This document shows, piece after piece, positions 8,102 to 16,360 of a stretch of DNA of 64,000 nucleotides. Source of the DNA: Streptomyces sp. CB01580 (GTDB lineage Bacteria; Actinomycetota; Actinomycetes; Streptomycetales; Streptomycetaceae). The position numbers and the translations under genes were made by a program. The notes under the pieces are model-generated. The model did not search any database, was not told the DNA's origin, and worked only from the letters and a program-made list of their open reading frames with translations. The stretch covers positions 1 to 64,000 of the forward strand of contig NZ_LIXJ01000012.1 of the NCBI RefSeq assembly GCF_001905795.1, read 5' to 3'. Every line of letters begins with the position of its first letter. The first letter of the stretch is position 1.

Positions 8102-9009
8102 CCACCATCGAGATCGACCACACCTCGCGCTGGTTCGGCAACGTGGTCGCCGTCAACGACGTGAGCATGACGGTGGGGCCGGGCGTCACCGGGCTGCTCG
8201 GGCCCAATGGCGCGGGCAAGTCCACGCTGATCAACATGATGGCCGGCTTCCTCGCCCCGTCCACGGGCACCGTCACGCTCGACGGACGGGCGATCTGGCG
8301 GAACGAGGCGGTGTACAAGGAGATCGGCATCGTCCCGGAGCGGGAGGCGATGTACGACTTCCTGACCGGCCGCGAGTTCGTCGTCGCCAACGCGGAGCTC
8401 CAGGGTCTCGGCGACGCGGAGGCGCGTCGGGCGCTGGCCACGGTCGAGATGGAGTACGCGCAGGATCGGAAGATCTCCACGTACAGCAAAGGCATGCGCC
8501 AACGCGTGAAGATGGCGTCCGCCCTGGTCCACGAGCCGTCGGTGCTGCTCCTCGACGAACCGTTCAACGGGATGGACCCGCGTCAGCGGATGCAGCTCAT
8601 GGAGCTGCTGCGGTTGATGGGGGCGGAGGGACGTACCGTGCTCTTCTCGTCCCACATCCTCGAAGAGGTCGAGCAACTCGCCTCGCACATCGAGGTGATC
8701 GTGGCAGGACGGCACGCGGCATCCGGTGACTTCCGGAAGATCCGCAGGCTGATGACGGACCGCCCCCACCGCTACCTCGTCCGCTCCAGCGACGACCGCG
8801 CCCTCGCCGCCGCGCTCATCGCCGACCCGTCGACGGCCGGTATCGAGGTGGACCTGGGCGAGCGGGCCCTGCGCATCCAGGCGGTCGACTTCGGGCGCTT
8901 CACCGAACTGCTGCCGAAGGTGGCACGCGAGCACGGAATCCGTCTGCTGACCGTCTCGCCGTCCGACGAGTCCCTCGAATCGGTCTTCTCCTATCTCGTA
9001 GCGGCCTGA
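8098..9009 (+). CDS. ABC transporter ATP-binding protein (second of two)
   Basis: A 303-residue ATPase with Walker A GPNGAGKS, signature YSKGMRQR, Walker B VLLLDEPFNGMD and H-loop FSSHIL. It is clearly a paralog of the ATPase at 6126 but lacks that protein's Ala-rich tail. Its GTG overlaps the permease stop (GTGA). The operon therefore encodes either two separate exporters or one heteromeric transporter with two ATPases and two permeases; the alternating ATPase-permease order favours co-evolved pairs. Confidence 0.9.
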   Translation: MTTIEIDHTSRWFGNVVAVNDVSMTVGPGVTGLLGPNGAGKSTLINMMAGFLAPSTGTVTLDGRAIWRNEAVYKEIGIVPEREAMYDFLTGREFVVANAELQGLGDAEARRALATVEMEYAQDRKISTYSKGMRQRVKMASALVHEPSVLLLDEPFNGMDPRQRMQLMELLRLMGAEGRTVLFSSHILEEVEQLASHIEVIVAGRHAASGDFRKIRRLMTDRPHRYLVRSSDDRALAAALIADPSTAGIEVDLGERALRIQAVDFGRFTELLPKVAREHGIRLLTVSPSDESLESVFSYLVAA

Positions 9010-9039
9010 GTAGTGGCCTGAAAGGAGCTGTGAATCGTC

Positions 9040-9759
9040 ATGTACGACCCCACAGTCGCCCGGCTCACCTACCGGGCCCTGCTCGGCCGACGCCGGGCCG
9101 CCATCCTCTTCGTCCTGCCGGTGCTGCTGGTGGCCATCGCCGTGGCGGTACGGATGTTCGCCGGAGCCGACGACCAGATCGCGTCGGACGTGCTGGGAGG
9201 CTTCGCCATCGCCACGATGGTGCCGCTGATCGGCGTGATCGCCGGAACCGGGGCCATCGGTCCCGAGATCGACGACGGATCGATCGTCTACCTGCTGGCC
9301 AAGCCGGTGAAGCGGCCGACGATCATCTCCACCAAGCTGATCGTGTCCATTGCCGTCACCATGGTCTTCTCCGCGCTGCCCACACTGATCGCCGGCCTGA
9401 TCCTCAATGGCAACGGCCAGCAGATCGCGGTGGCGTACACCATCGCGGCACTGGTCGCCTCGATCGCGTACAGCTCGCTGTTCCTGCTGCTGGGCACGGT
9501 CAGCCGGCACGCGGTGGTCTTCGGCCTCGTCTACGCGCTGGTGTGGGAGGCATTGTTCGGCTCGCTGGTGCCGGGGGCGCGCACGCTCAGCGTGCAGCAG
9601 TGGTCCCTCGCGGTGGCCGAGAAGGTCGGCGGCGACGGTGCGATCACTTCCGACGTCGGGCTGCCGGTCGCGACCGTCCTGCTGGTCGCGGTCACGGTGG
9701 CGGCGACCTGGTACGCCGGTCAGAAGCTGCGCACGCTGAAGCTGGCCGGGGAGGAGTGA
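9040..9759 (+). CDS. ABC-2-type transporter permease (second of two)
   Basis: A 239-residue membrane protein with six predicted hydrophobic helices: AAILFVLPVLLVAIAVAV, MVPLIGVIAGTGAIGPEI, LIVSIAVTMVFSALPTLIA, VAYTIAALVASIAYSSL, HAVVFGLVYALVWEAL and VATVLLVAVTVAATWYAG. The DDGSIVYLLAKPVKR loop is typical of ABC-2 permeases with a short coupling helix. It follows the second ATPase after 30 bp with an AAAGGAG ribosome site. It ends the operon; a strong hairpin follows at 10052. Confidence 0.87.
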   Translation: MYDPTVARLTYRALLGRRRAAILFVLPVLLVAIAVAVRMFAGADDQIASDVLGGFAIATMVPLIGVIAGTGAIGPEIDDGSIVYLLAKPVKRPTIISTKLIVSIAVTMVFSALPTLIAGLILNGNGQQIAVAYTIAALVASIAYSSLFLLLGTVSRHAVVFGLVYALVWEALFGSLVPGARTLSVQQWSLAVAEKVGGDGAITSDVGLPVATVLLVAVTVAATWYAGQKLRTLKLAGEE

Positions 9760-10051
9760 GCTCGGTCGGGGAGAAGCGGGCGTGGGCCCCACGAAGGGCC
9801 GAGGCTGCCCGGTGAGCGGGGGCCGCGGCGGTTGGGGTCGCCCGGTCGGTGAGGGCGGTGGTGCGTGGAGTCGACCCGGTGCATGTGGGTCGGGCCACGG
9901 CACGCAGGCTGCGCCGTGAGGCCGTGAGGCCGTGAGGAGAGGGCGTTCGGTGCGTCCGGGCTCTGTGAGTGCCGGGAGCCCGTGAACGCGGCCTGAGCCG
10001 GGCGCCTTTCCGCCTTCCTTCTCGTGGTGCCCCGCCCCTCTGCCGTCCTTG

Positions 10052-10080
10052 TCAACCCTCGCCCGGTGGGCGGGGGTTGA
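10052..10080 (+). terminator. Hairpin terminator after the ABC operon
   Basis: A 13-bp stem (TCAACCCTCGCCC paired with GGGCGGGGGTTGA, one G-U pair) closes a 3-nt GGT loop. There is no U-tract, as is usual for Streptomyces terminators. It lies 292 bp after the last ABC gene. Confidence 0.6.
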
Positions 10081-10246
10081 TGCGTTGTGCGAGGTGCGTG
10101 AAGGCAACTGGGATCCGTGGCGTCGCAGCGTTCGTGAATCGGGTATGGCCGATGCCGGTGGGGGAGTGCTCGCCGGGTCGGTCGTCGAGTGAGTGGCAAC
10201 CGTGAGCGTCCTCCGCCTTTAGGCCCGGGGCAGGGCTGTCCATCAC

Positions 10247-10375
10247 CGGCTCGACAGCCTCGACCGGAGACTGGACCTCACCCATCGGGCCGTCGGCGCC
10301 ATGAGCGTGCGGCTGGGGCGTCTGTCCCAGGACGTCGTGCGGATCGACGGCAGGATGGACGATCTCGCCCGCCGT
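10247..10375 (+). pseudogene. Possible remnant of a coiled-coil protein
   Basis: Reading through 10247-10375 gives RLDSLDRRLDLTHRAVGA followed by MSVRLGRLSQDVVRIDGR and MDDLARR. This heptad-like pattern (L/V/I every 3-4 residues, charged elsewhere) recalls the C-terminal coiled coil of small plasmid- or phage-type proteins. No ribosome site or upstream coding sequence accompanies it, and the frame becomes non-coding afterwards. It could be a decayed gene end or chance. Confidence 0.25.
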
Positions 10376-10724
10376 CCGAAGGGGTTGAACCGCAGGGGCA
10401 GGCAGCGCCGACCTGCGGGCCGTTCACGGCCCTTCGGCGTTGCCCGAAATCGAGTGGCGCTCAAGGACCTCCCCCGGCACAGTGGTTGGTGCAACACGTG
10501 CCGGACCGGGCCCTGCGGGCCCGAGCCCAGCGACAGCCGTACGCCCGCGTGTACGCCACAGACCGGGAGAGGAGCGCGACGATGACCGACAGTCCGAGTC
10601 CGTCGAGTTCCCATCAGGGCGGCCCCGAGACGGCGCCGGAGTAGTCACCGACGACTCCGCCGTGCCGATCGGGGCAGGATGCCTGGGGCGGCTTCTTCGC
10701 GCCTTCGCGCGCGGCCGCCCTCCC

Positions 10725-10813
<89 letters not shown>

Positions 10814-11051
10814 CCGAGCTTGTCCGCGGTGTGGACACCCGTGCGACTTGCGGCAGATGTTGCCCGCTGCTCGCGGCCGTGCCGGTTCGTGTCCGGCTTC
10901 TGTACGCGTACCGTCCTCGCACGGGAGCGGCGGTGTACGACCGGACGCGGGAGCGATACACGTACGACCGGCTCACCCGTGCCCGGCCCCGTACGACGAG
11001 CGGCCCCGTGCTGACGCCCGGGGCCGAACACCGCCTGTTCGAGAACCCGGC

Positions 11052-11849
11052 CTAGAGCAGGCGCTCCAGGACCACGGCGATGCCGTCGTCCTCGTTGGAC
11101 GCCGTGATCTCCTGGGCCACGGCCTTCAGGTCCTCGTGCGCGTTGGCCATGGCCACACCGTGCCGTGCCCAGGCGAACATCGGGATGTCGTTCGGCATGT
11201 CGCCGAAGGCCAGCGTGTCCGTGGCCTTCACGCCCAGGCGGCGTGCGGCGAGCGAGAGCCCGGTCGCCTTGCTCAGCCCCAGCGGGAGGATCTCCACCGT
11301 GCCCGGACCGGCCATGACCACGTCCACCAGATTGCCGACGGCCGCTCGCGCGGCCTTCGTCAGCGCGTCGTCGTCCAGCTCCGGGTGCTGGATGTAGACC
11401 TTGTTCAGCGGGGCGGCCCACAGCTCGGCCGGGTCCTGCGCCACGACGGACGGCAGCGGCCCGTCCTGGACGCGGTAGCCGGGGCCGATCACCACCTCGC
11501 CGTCGAGTCCGTCGCGGCTCGCCGCCAGCGCCAGCGGGCCGACCTCGGCCTCGACCTTGGACAGCGCGAGCCCGGCGAGCTGCCGGTCCAGCGTCAACGA
11601 GGTCAGCAGCCTGTGCTCGCCCGCGTGGTAGACCTGCGCTCCCTGGCCGCAGACCGCGAGGCCCTCGTAGCCGAGGGCGTCCAGGATGTGCCGGGTCCAC
11701 GGCACACCGCGGCCGGTGACGATGATGTGTGCGGCACCTGCCGCGGCGGCCCCGGTCAGTGCCGCACGGGTGCGTTCGGAGACCGTCTCGTCGTTGCGCA
11801 GCAGTGTGCCGTCGAGGTCGGTCGCGACCAGTTTGTACGGAAAGGTCAC
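11052..11849 (-). CDS. HAD-superfamily Cof-type phosphatase
   Basis: A 265-residue HAD hydrolase of the Cof/IIB cap type. The nucleophile motif is VATDLDGTLLRND at the N-terminus, motif II is the Thr/Ser in IIVTGRG, and the C-terminal GDMPNDIPMF is the metal-binding motif IV. The cap domain lies between roughly residues 85 and 190. The GTG start overlaps the serS stop (GTGA), so the gene is co-translated with seryl-tRNA synthetase, a pairing conserved in Streptomyces. Substrates of Cof-type enzymes are usually sugar phosphates or nucleotides; the actual one is not evident. Confidence 0.88.
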   Translation of the reverse strand: MTFPYKLVATDLDGTLLRNDETVSERTRAALTGAAAAGAAHIIVTGRGVPWTRHILDALGYEGLAVCGQGAQVYHAGEHRLLTSLTLDRQLAGLALSKVEAEVGPLALAASRDGLDGEVVIGPGYRVQDGPLPSVVAQDPAELWAAPLNKVYIQHPELDDDALTKAARAAVGNLVDVVMAGPGTVEILPLGLSKATGLSLAARRLGVKATDTLAFGDMPNDIPMFAWARHGVAMANAHEDLKAVAQEITASNEDDGIAVVLERLL

Positions 11850-13135
11850 TTGGCGACCGGTTCCAGCACCTCGCGCCCGCCCAGGTACGGCCGGAGGACC
11901 TCGGGGACCCGTACCGAACCGTCGGCCAGCTGGTGGTTCTCCAGGAGCGCCACGATCGTGCGTGGCACGGCGCAGAGCGTGCCGTTCAGCGTGGCCAGCG
12001 GCTGGAGGACCTTCTTGCCGTCGCGGGTGTCGCGCATCCGGACGGACAGACGGCGCGCCTGGAAGCTGTTGCAGTTCGACGCGGACGTCAGCTCGCGGTA
12101 CTTGCCCTGGGTCGGGATCCACGCCTCGCAGTCGAACTTGCGGGTGGCCGAGGCGCCCAGATCGCCGGAGGCGACGTCGATCACCTGGAACGGCAGCTCA
12201 AGGGCGGTGAGCCACTGCTTCTCCCAGTCGAGAAGCCTGCGGTGCTCGGCCTCGGCGTCCGCGGGGTCGACGTACGAGAACATCTCCACCTTGTCGAACT
12301 GGTGGACGCGGAAGATGCCGCGGGTGTCCTTGCCGTACGTGCCGGCCTCGCGGCGGTAGCACGGCGAGAAGCCCGCGTACCGCAGCGGCAGCTTGTCGGC
12401 CTCGATGATCTCGTCCATGTGGTACGCGGCGAGCGGGACCTCGGAGGTGCCGACCAGGTAGAAGTCGTCCTTCTCCAGGTGGTACACGTTCTCCGCGGCC
12501 TGGCCGAGGAAGCCGGTGCCCTCCATGGCGCGCGGGCGGACCAGCGCGGGTGTCAGCATCGGGACGAAGCCGGCCTCGGTGGCCCGCGCGATCGCCGCGT
12601 TGACGAGGGCGAGCTCCAGCAGCGCGCCGATGCCCGTCAGGTAGTAGAAGCGCGATCCCGAGACCTTGGCGCCGCGCTCCATGTCGATGGCGCCCAGCAT
12701 CTCGCCGAGCTCCAGGTGGTCCCTGGCCTCGAAGCCCTCGGCCCCGAAGTCACGGATCGTGCCGTGGGTCTCCAGGACGACGAAGTCCTCCTCGCCGCCG
12801 ACCGGCACGTCCTCGTGAACGATGTTGCCGAGCTTGAGCATCAGGCTCCTGGCCTCGGCGTCCGCCTCGTCCTGTGCCGCGTCGGCCGCCTTGACGTCGG
12901 CCTTCAGCTGCTCGGCACGCTTGAGCAGCTCGGCGCGCTCCTCGGGCTTCGCCTTGGGGATGAGCTTGCCGAGCGACTTCTGCTCGGAACGGAGTTCGTC
13001 GAAGCGGACGCCGGACGACCTGCGCCGCTCGTCGGCGGAGAGAAGGGCGTCGACGAGGTCGACGTCCTCTCCACGGGCGCGCTGGGAGGCGCGAACACGG
13101 TCGGGGTCCTCACGGAGCAGGCGAAGGTCAATCAC
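11846..13135 (-). CDS. serS: Seryl-tRNA synthetase
   Basis: A 429-residue class II synthetase of normal length that charges tRNA-Ser. The N-terminal long coiled-coil arm (residues ~25-105) binds the tRNA-Ser variable arm. The class II core shows GSRFYYLTG, VPMLTPALVRP (motif 1 area), FSPCYRREAGTYGKDTRG (motif 2) and ELTSASNCNSFQARRL; the C-terminal TLNGTLCAVPRT is motif 3. The start is GTG with GGAGG almost touching it, an unusually short spacing, so a start a few codons later is possible but would break family alignment. Three tRNA-Ser genes lie in the same window. The HAD gene follows with a 4-bp overlap. Confidence 0.97.
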   Translation of the reverse strand: MIDLRLLREDPDRVRASQRARGEDVDLVDALLSADERRRSSGVRFDELRSEQKSLGKLIPKAKPEERAELLKRAEQLKADVKAADAAQDEADAEARSLMLKLGNIVHEDVPVGGEEDFVVLETHGTIRDFGAEGFEARDHLELGEMLGAIDMERGAKVSGSRFYYLTGIGALLELALVNAAIARATEAGFVPMLTPALVRPRAMEGTGFLGQAAENVYHLEKDDFYLVGTSEVPLAAYHMDEIIEADKLPLRYAGFSPCYRREAGTYGKDTRGIFRVHQFDKVEMFSYVDPADAEAEHRRLLDWEKQWLTALELPFQVIDVASGDLGASATRKFDCEAWIPTQGKYRELTSASNCNSFQARRLSVRMRDTRDGKKVLQPLATLNGTLCAVPRTIVALLENHQLADGSVRVPEVLRPYLGGREVLEPVAK

Positions 13136-13868
13136 CCCTCCAGGCTACCGGTGCGCGCTTCCGCAGCTCGAACCGATATCACCGCGCGTGTCATTTTGCC
13201 CGAATTGTTAGAATTGATAAATAGCGGGGGTATTGTGCATTCGGCGTCGGGCCCGATTGTGTTCGCTGTCGGATCCGGCCGGTCAACGAAATGAGTTTAC
13301 TCCCCCAAAGGGGGCGGATGGTGCTGGCTTCCTTGACACACCTGCCCCGTGAAGGGCGGGAGTTGAGGTCTCCTTGTCCACAGGTGTCGCCCCCTGCGCG
13401 AGTTATCCACAGGCTGTGAGGAAGGTCTGTGGATGGTGGAGGGGCGCGCTCCGAAAGTGATGCCGTGTCGCACAAAATCTCCTCCCAAACCTGCCGAGGG
13501 CGCCCGTTCGGGTGGGGATTCCTTGTTCTGCAGGGCTGATCGCCGGAATCGGGGCGGTGGTGGGCGACCCGGCCGGGCCGGGTGGCTGTGGATGCATCCG
13601 AGTCGATCGGGGCGATATGTCGACCATGCCGCATTTCGATATCGACTTGTCCCCAGGTCGAGAACTGCCCCTGTGGATAACTCCTGGATGGTGCGGGGGT
13701 GCCGAAGATCGGCTGGTGATATCGGCCTGGCCCGGCTCATGACCTGGCCCTGTCTTCCGGTCCCGCCCCCGCTTCCCGGCCTGGCCCGGCTCCCGGCTTC
13801 GCTCTCGGCCCCGGCCCCACTCTTGTGGTCCGGGTCCCGCTCCGTCCGGAGGCTGTCGTGGAGCGGTG
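13136..13868. other. 733-bp intergenic region between serS and pheA
   Basis: No coding frame is convincing. The serS-proximal part (13190-13230) is unusually AT-rich, as expected for the serS promoter. Bases 13340-13360 form a short GCCC-GTGA-GGGC hairpin. Bases 13374-13680 hold the DnaA-box cluster described separately. Bases 13740-13860 are Pro/Leu-codon-like GC-rich sequence without a start or ribosome site. Confidence 0.6.
13374..13680. promoter_or_regulatory. Cluster of DnaA boxes (candidate DnaA-titration locus)
   Basis: Five 9-mers match DnaA boxes at most at the two leading positions: TTGTCCACA at 13374-13382, TTATCCACA at 13403-13411, CCATCCACA (reverse) at 13428-13436, GCATCCACA (reverse) at 13587-13595 and TTATCCACA (reverse) at 13672-13680. 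TTGTCCCCA at 13647-13655 is a near match. Three of them are perfect copies of the canonical boxes. Such density in a non-coding region that is not oriC is unusual. S. coelicolor is known to carry non-oriC DnaA-box clusters near oriC (H69, H24, D78), of which D78 binds DnaA most strongly and restrains initiation. This may be the equivalent of one of them. Confidence 0.7.
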
Positions 13869-14804
13869 TCAGACCCGGCCGTCCAGATTCCGGGCCAGCC
13901 AGTCGGCGGCCTCGGTGAACTCCGCGTCCGACGTGCCGGGCCGCAGCGGCCGTACGTCCTTCGGCTCCACCCCGGCCCGCGGATACGACCCGAGGAACCG
14001 CACGTTCGGACAGATCCGCTTCAGGCCCATCAAGGCCTCGCCGACCCGCCGGTCCGCGATGTGACCCTCGGCGTCCACCGCGAAGCAGTAGTTGCCGATG
14101 CCCGCGCCCGTCGGCCGCGACTGGATCAGCATCAGGTTCACCCCGCGTACCGCGAACTCCTGGAGCAGTTCGAGCAACGCACCGGGCTGGTCCTCGCCCA
14201 GCCAGATGACCACCGACGTCTTGTCCGCACCCGTCGGCGCGGCGGGCCGTGCCGGGCGGCCCACCAGGACGAAGCGGGTCTGCGCGTTCTCCGCGTCGTG
14301 GATCTCGGTGACCAGCGGCTCCAAGCCGTACGTCGCCGCCGCGAACTCGCCGGCGAAGGCGGCGTCGTACCGCCCCTCCTGCACCAGCCGGGCGCCGTCC
14401 GCGTTGGACGCCGCGGATTCCCACATGGCGTCCGGGAGATGGGCGGCCATCCAGTTGCGCACCTGCGGCTGCGCGGCCGGATGCGCGGTGACCGACTTGA
14501 TGTCGGACAGCTGGGTCCCAGGCCGCACCAGCAGCGCGAAGCTGATGGAGAGCAGCACCTCGCGGTAGATCATCAGCGGCTCGCCGGTGGCCAGCTCGTC
14601 GAGCGTCGTGGTGATGCCGCCCTCGACCGAGTTCTCGATCGGCACGAGCGCCGCGGCGGCGGATCCGCTGCGCACCGCGTCCAGGGCCGCCGGGACGGAG
14701 ACCATCGGTACGAGTTCGCGGGTGGCGGCTTCCGGGAGCGTACGGAGGGCGACCTCGGTGAAGGTGCCTTCGGGGCCGAGATAGGCGTAGCGCGTGGCGG
14801 ACAT
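13869..14804 (-). CDS. pheA: Prephenate dehydratase
   Basis: A 311-residue cytoplasmic enzyme converting prephenate to phenylpyruvate in phenylalanine biosynthesis. The catalytic periplasmic-binding-protein-like domain (residues 1-185) has YLGPEGTFTE, PIENSVEGG and the catalytic Thr in NAQTRFVLV. The C-terminal ACT domain (residues ~200-280) has GALLELLQEFAVRGVNLMLI and QSRPTG, the Phe-binding feedback site. There is no chorismate mutase domain, as expected in actinobacteria. It is monocistronic on the minus strand, with the DnaA-box cluster immediately downstream. Confidence 0.96.
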   Translation of the reverse strand: MSATRYAYLGPEGTFTEVALRTLPEAATRELVPMVSVPAALDAVRSGSAAAALVPIENSVEGGITTTLDELATGEPLMIYREVLLSISFALLVRPGTQLSDIKSVTAHPAAQPQVRNWMAAHLPDAMWESAASNADGARLVQEGRYDAAFAGEFAAATYGLEPLVTEIHDAENAQTRFVLVGRPARPAAPTGADKTSVVIWLGEDQPGALLELLQEFAVRGVNLMLIQSRPTGAGIGNYCFAVDAEGHIADRRVGEALMGLKRICPNVRFLGSYPRAGVEPKDVRPLRPGTSDAEFTEAADWLARNLDGRV

Positions 14805-14957
14805 ACCGTCACCCTAGTGCCCCTCCCGGCGACGTCCGTCCCCGTCGTACCGCCCGGACCCGCAGGCTCGACGGCGTCGGCCACGAGCTCCCGCGGGGGC
14901 GGCGACAAGCCCTCGTGGAGTCGGCCCGAGGGCTTCCGGCGGCCTCGTGCCGAGGTT

Positions 14958-16352
14958 TCAGGAATCCAGAAGCCGCTGCCCCACGTACTCGCCGTCCGCC
15001 GCCCCGCCCGGTACCGCGAACAGACCGCTGGCCTCGTGCCGGATGAAGGGCGACAGGGCGTCTCCCCGGTCCAGCTTGCGCTGCACCGGCACGAACCCGC
15101 GCAGTGGATCCGCCTGCCAGCAGATGAACAGCAGTCCGGCGTCCGGAGTCCCGTCCGCCGCGATGCCGTCGTGGTAGGAGAACGGGCGCCTCAGCATGGC
15201 CGCGCCACTGTTCTTCTGCGGGGAGGAGATCCGGGAGTGCGCGTTGTCCGGAATCAAGAGCCTGCCGTCCGGACCGGCCTTGTCGAGGTTCATGGGCGTG
15301 GTCTCGGAGCCGCCGCTGAGCGGGGAGCCGTCCGTCTTGCGCCGCCCTATGACCCGTTCCTGCCGTTCCACCGAGAGTTTCTCCCAGTCGTCGAGCAGCA
15401 TCCTGATCCGGCGCACGACCGCGTACGAACCGCCTGCCAGCCAGTCGTGCCGGGCGTCCGTCCCCGTCGCCGGGAGGAAGACGCGCTGGTCGAAGTCGTC
15501 GTCGGCGGGCTTGGGATTGCCGGTGCCGTCGATCTGGCCCATCAGGTTGCGGGCGGTCATCGGCCGTGCGGTGGCACCCGGAGTGCGGTTGAAGCCGTTC
15601 ATCTGCCAGCGGAGCCGGGTGGATCCGGCGGCCTCCTTCTGCACGGCGCGCAGTGCGTGGAAGGCGACGAGCGCGTCGTCGGCCCCGATCTGCACCCAGA
15701 GGTCGCCCTCGGACTGCTTGGGGTCGATGCGGTCGTTGGAGAACGGCGGCAGCGGGTCGAGCCCCGGCGGGCGACGGTCGACCAGGCCGGTGCGGTCGAA
15801 GAAGGTGCGCCCGAAGCCGAAGGTGATGGTCAGCGACGACGGCCCGGCGTCCAGGGAGATTCCGGTGTCGTGGGCCGTGCCGTCCGCCGCACCGCCGTCC
15901 GCCGGTTCACCGGCCATGAGGCGTCGAGCCACACCCGACCAGCGGCGCATCAGGGCGGCGGCTTCCTTGCGGCCCGTACCGGGTGCCAGGTCGAAGGCGA
16001 GGAGATGGCCGCATGCCTGAAGCGGAGTGGTGATCCCCGGTTGGTGTTTCCCGTGAAACATCACCTGTGTGGATCCGACCGCGGTCAGGGCTGTCGGCGC
16101 GTCGGGCCGGGTGGCGGCATAGCCAGTCGCACCACCGGCCGCCCCCAGCACCAGGCCGGCGGCACCGGTCGCGCCCACGCCGCCCAGCAGTTGCCGCCGG
16201 GAGAGGCCGCCGTGGCCACCGCTCTCGCCGTTCCCGCCGGTAGTGATGCTCCCGTCGTTGCTGTTGTTCCTGCTCTTGCCGTTGATTCCGCCGTTGTCTC
16301 TGTCGTTCTTGCCGGTCTTGCCGCCGTTGTCGCTCTTGTTGTTCACGCTCAC
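14958..16352 (-). CDS. dtpA: Dye-decolorizing haem peroxidase, Tat-secreted (DtpA)
   Basis: A 464-residue DyP-type peroxidase. A long Asn/Gly/Lys-rich N-region precedes the Tat motif LSRRQLLGG and a hydrophobic segment, so it is exported folded with haem. The distal motif is MGQIDGTGNP (GxxDG). NAHSRISSP supplies the likely proximal haem His, and RRIRMLLDDWEKL is conserved. In S. lividans the homolog DtpA is needed for maturation of the radical copper oxidase GlxA and for development on glucose media. It is the last gene after copCD, ecuC and sco. The start is GTG at 16352; a second GTG at 16346 is possible. The N-region before the twin-Arg (about 35 residues) is atypically long. Confidence 0.9.
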   Translation of the reverse strand: MSVNNKSDNGGKTGKNDRDNGGINGKSRNNSNDGSITTGGNGESGGHGGLSRRQLLGGVGATGAAGLVLGAAGGATGYAATRPDAPTALTAVGSTQVMFHGKHQPGITTPLQACGHLLAFDLAPGTGRKEAAALMRRWSGVARRLMAGEPADGGAADGTAHDTGISLDAGPSSLTITFGFGRTFFDRTGLVDRRPPGLDPLPPFSNDRIDPKQSEGDLWVQIGADDALVAFHALRAVQKEAAGSTRLRWQMNGFNRTPGATARPMTARNLMGQIDGTGNPKPADDDFDQRVFLPATGTDARHDWLAGGSYAVVRRIRMLLDDWEKLSVERQERVIGRRKTDGSPLSGGSETTPMNLDKAGPDGRLLIPDNAHSRISSPQKNSGAAMLRRPFSYHDGIAADGTPDAGLLFICWQADPLRGFVPVQRKLDRGDALSPFIRHEASGLFAVPGGAADGEYVGQRLLDS

Positions 16353-16360
16353 GATTCCGC

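Larger units (their letters stand above)
9760..10724. other. 965-bp non-coding stretch
   Basis: I see no frame with convincing Streptomyces codon bias here. It holds the operon terminator (10052-10080), a short gene remnant (10247-10375) and the upstream region of tRNA-Ser(GCT). The remainder is GC-rich sequence with no recognisable element. Confidence 0.6.

Noticed and set aside
13191..13300. T-box leader for serS
   Set aside because: No T-box sequence or specifier-stem pattern was found; only an AT-rich promoter-like stretch.
13340..13370. Hairpin CTGCCCCGTGAAGGGCGGG followed by AGTTGAGGTCTCC, resembling the right end of IS605/TnpB-type elements
   Set aside because: No TnpB or TnpA gene or remnant nearby and the match is short; not enough to call an insertion-sequence end.
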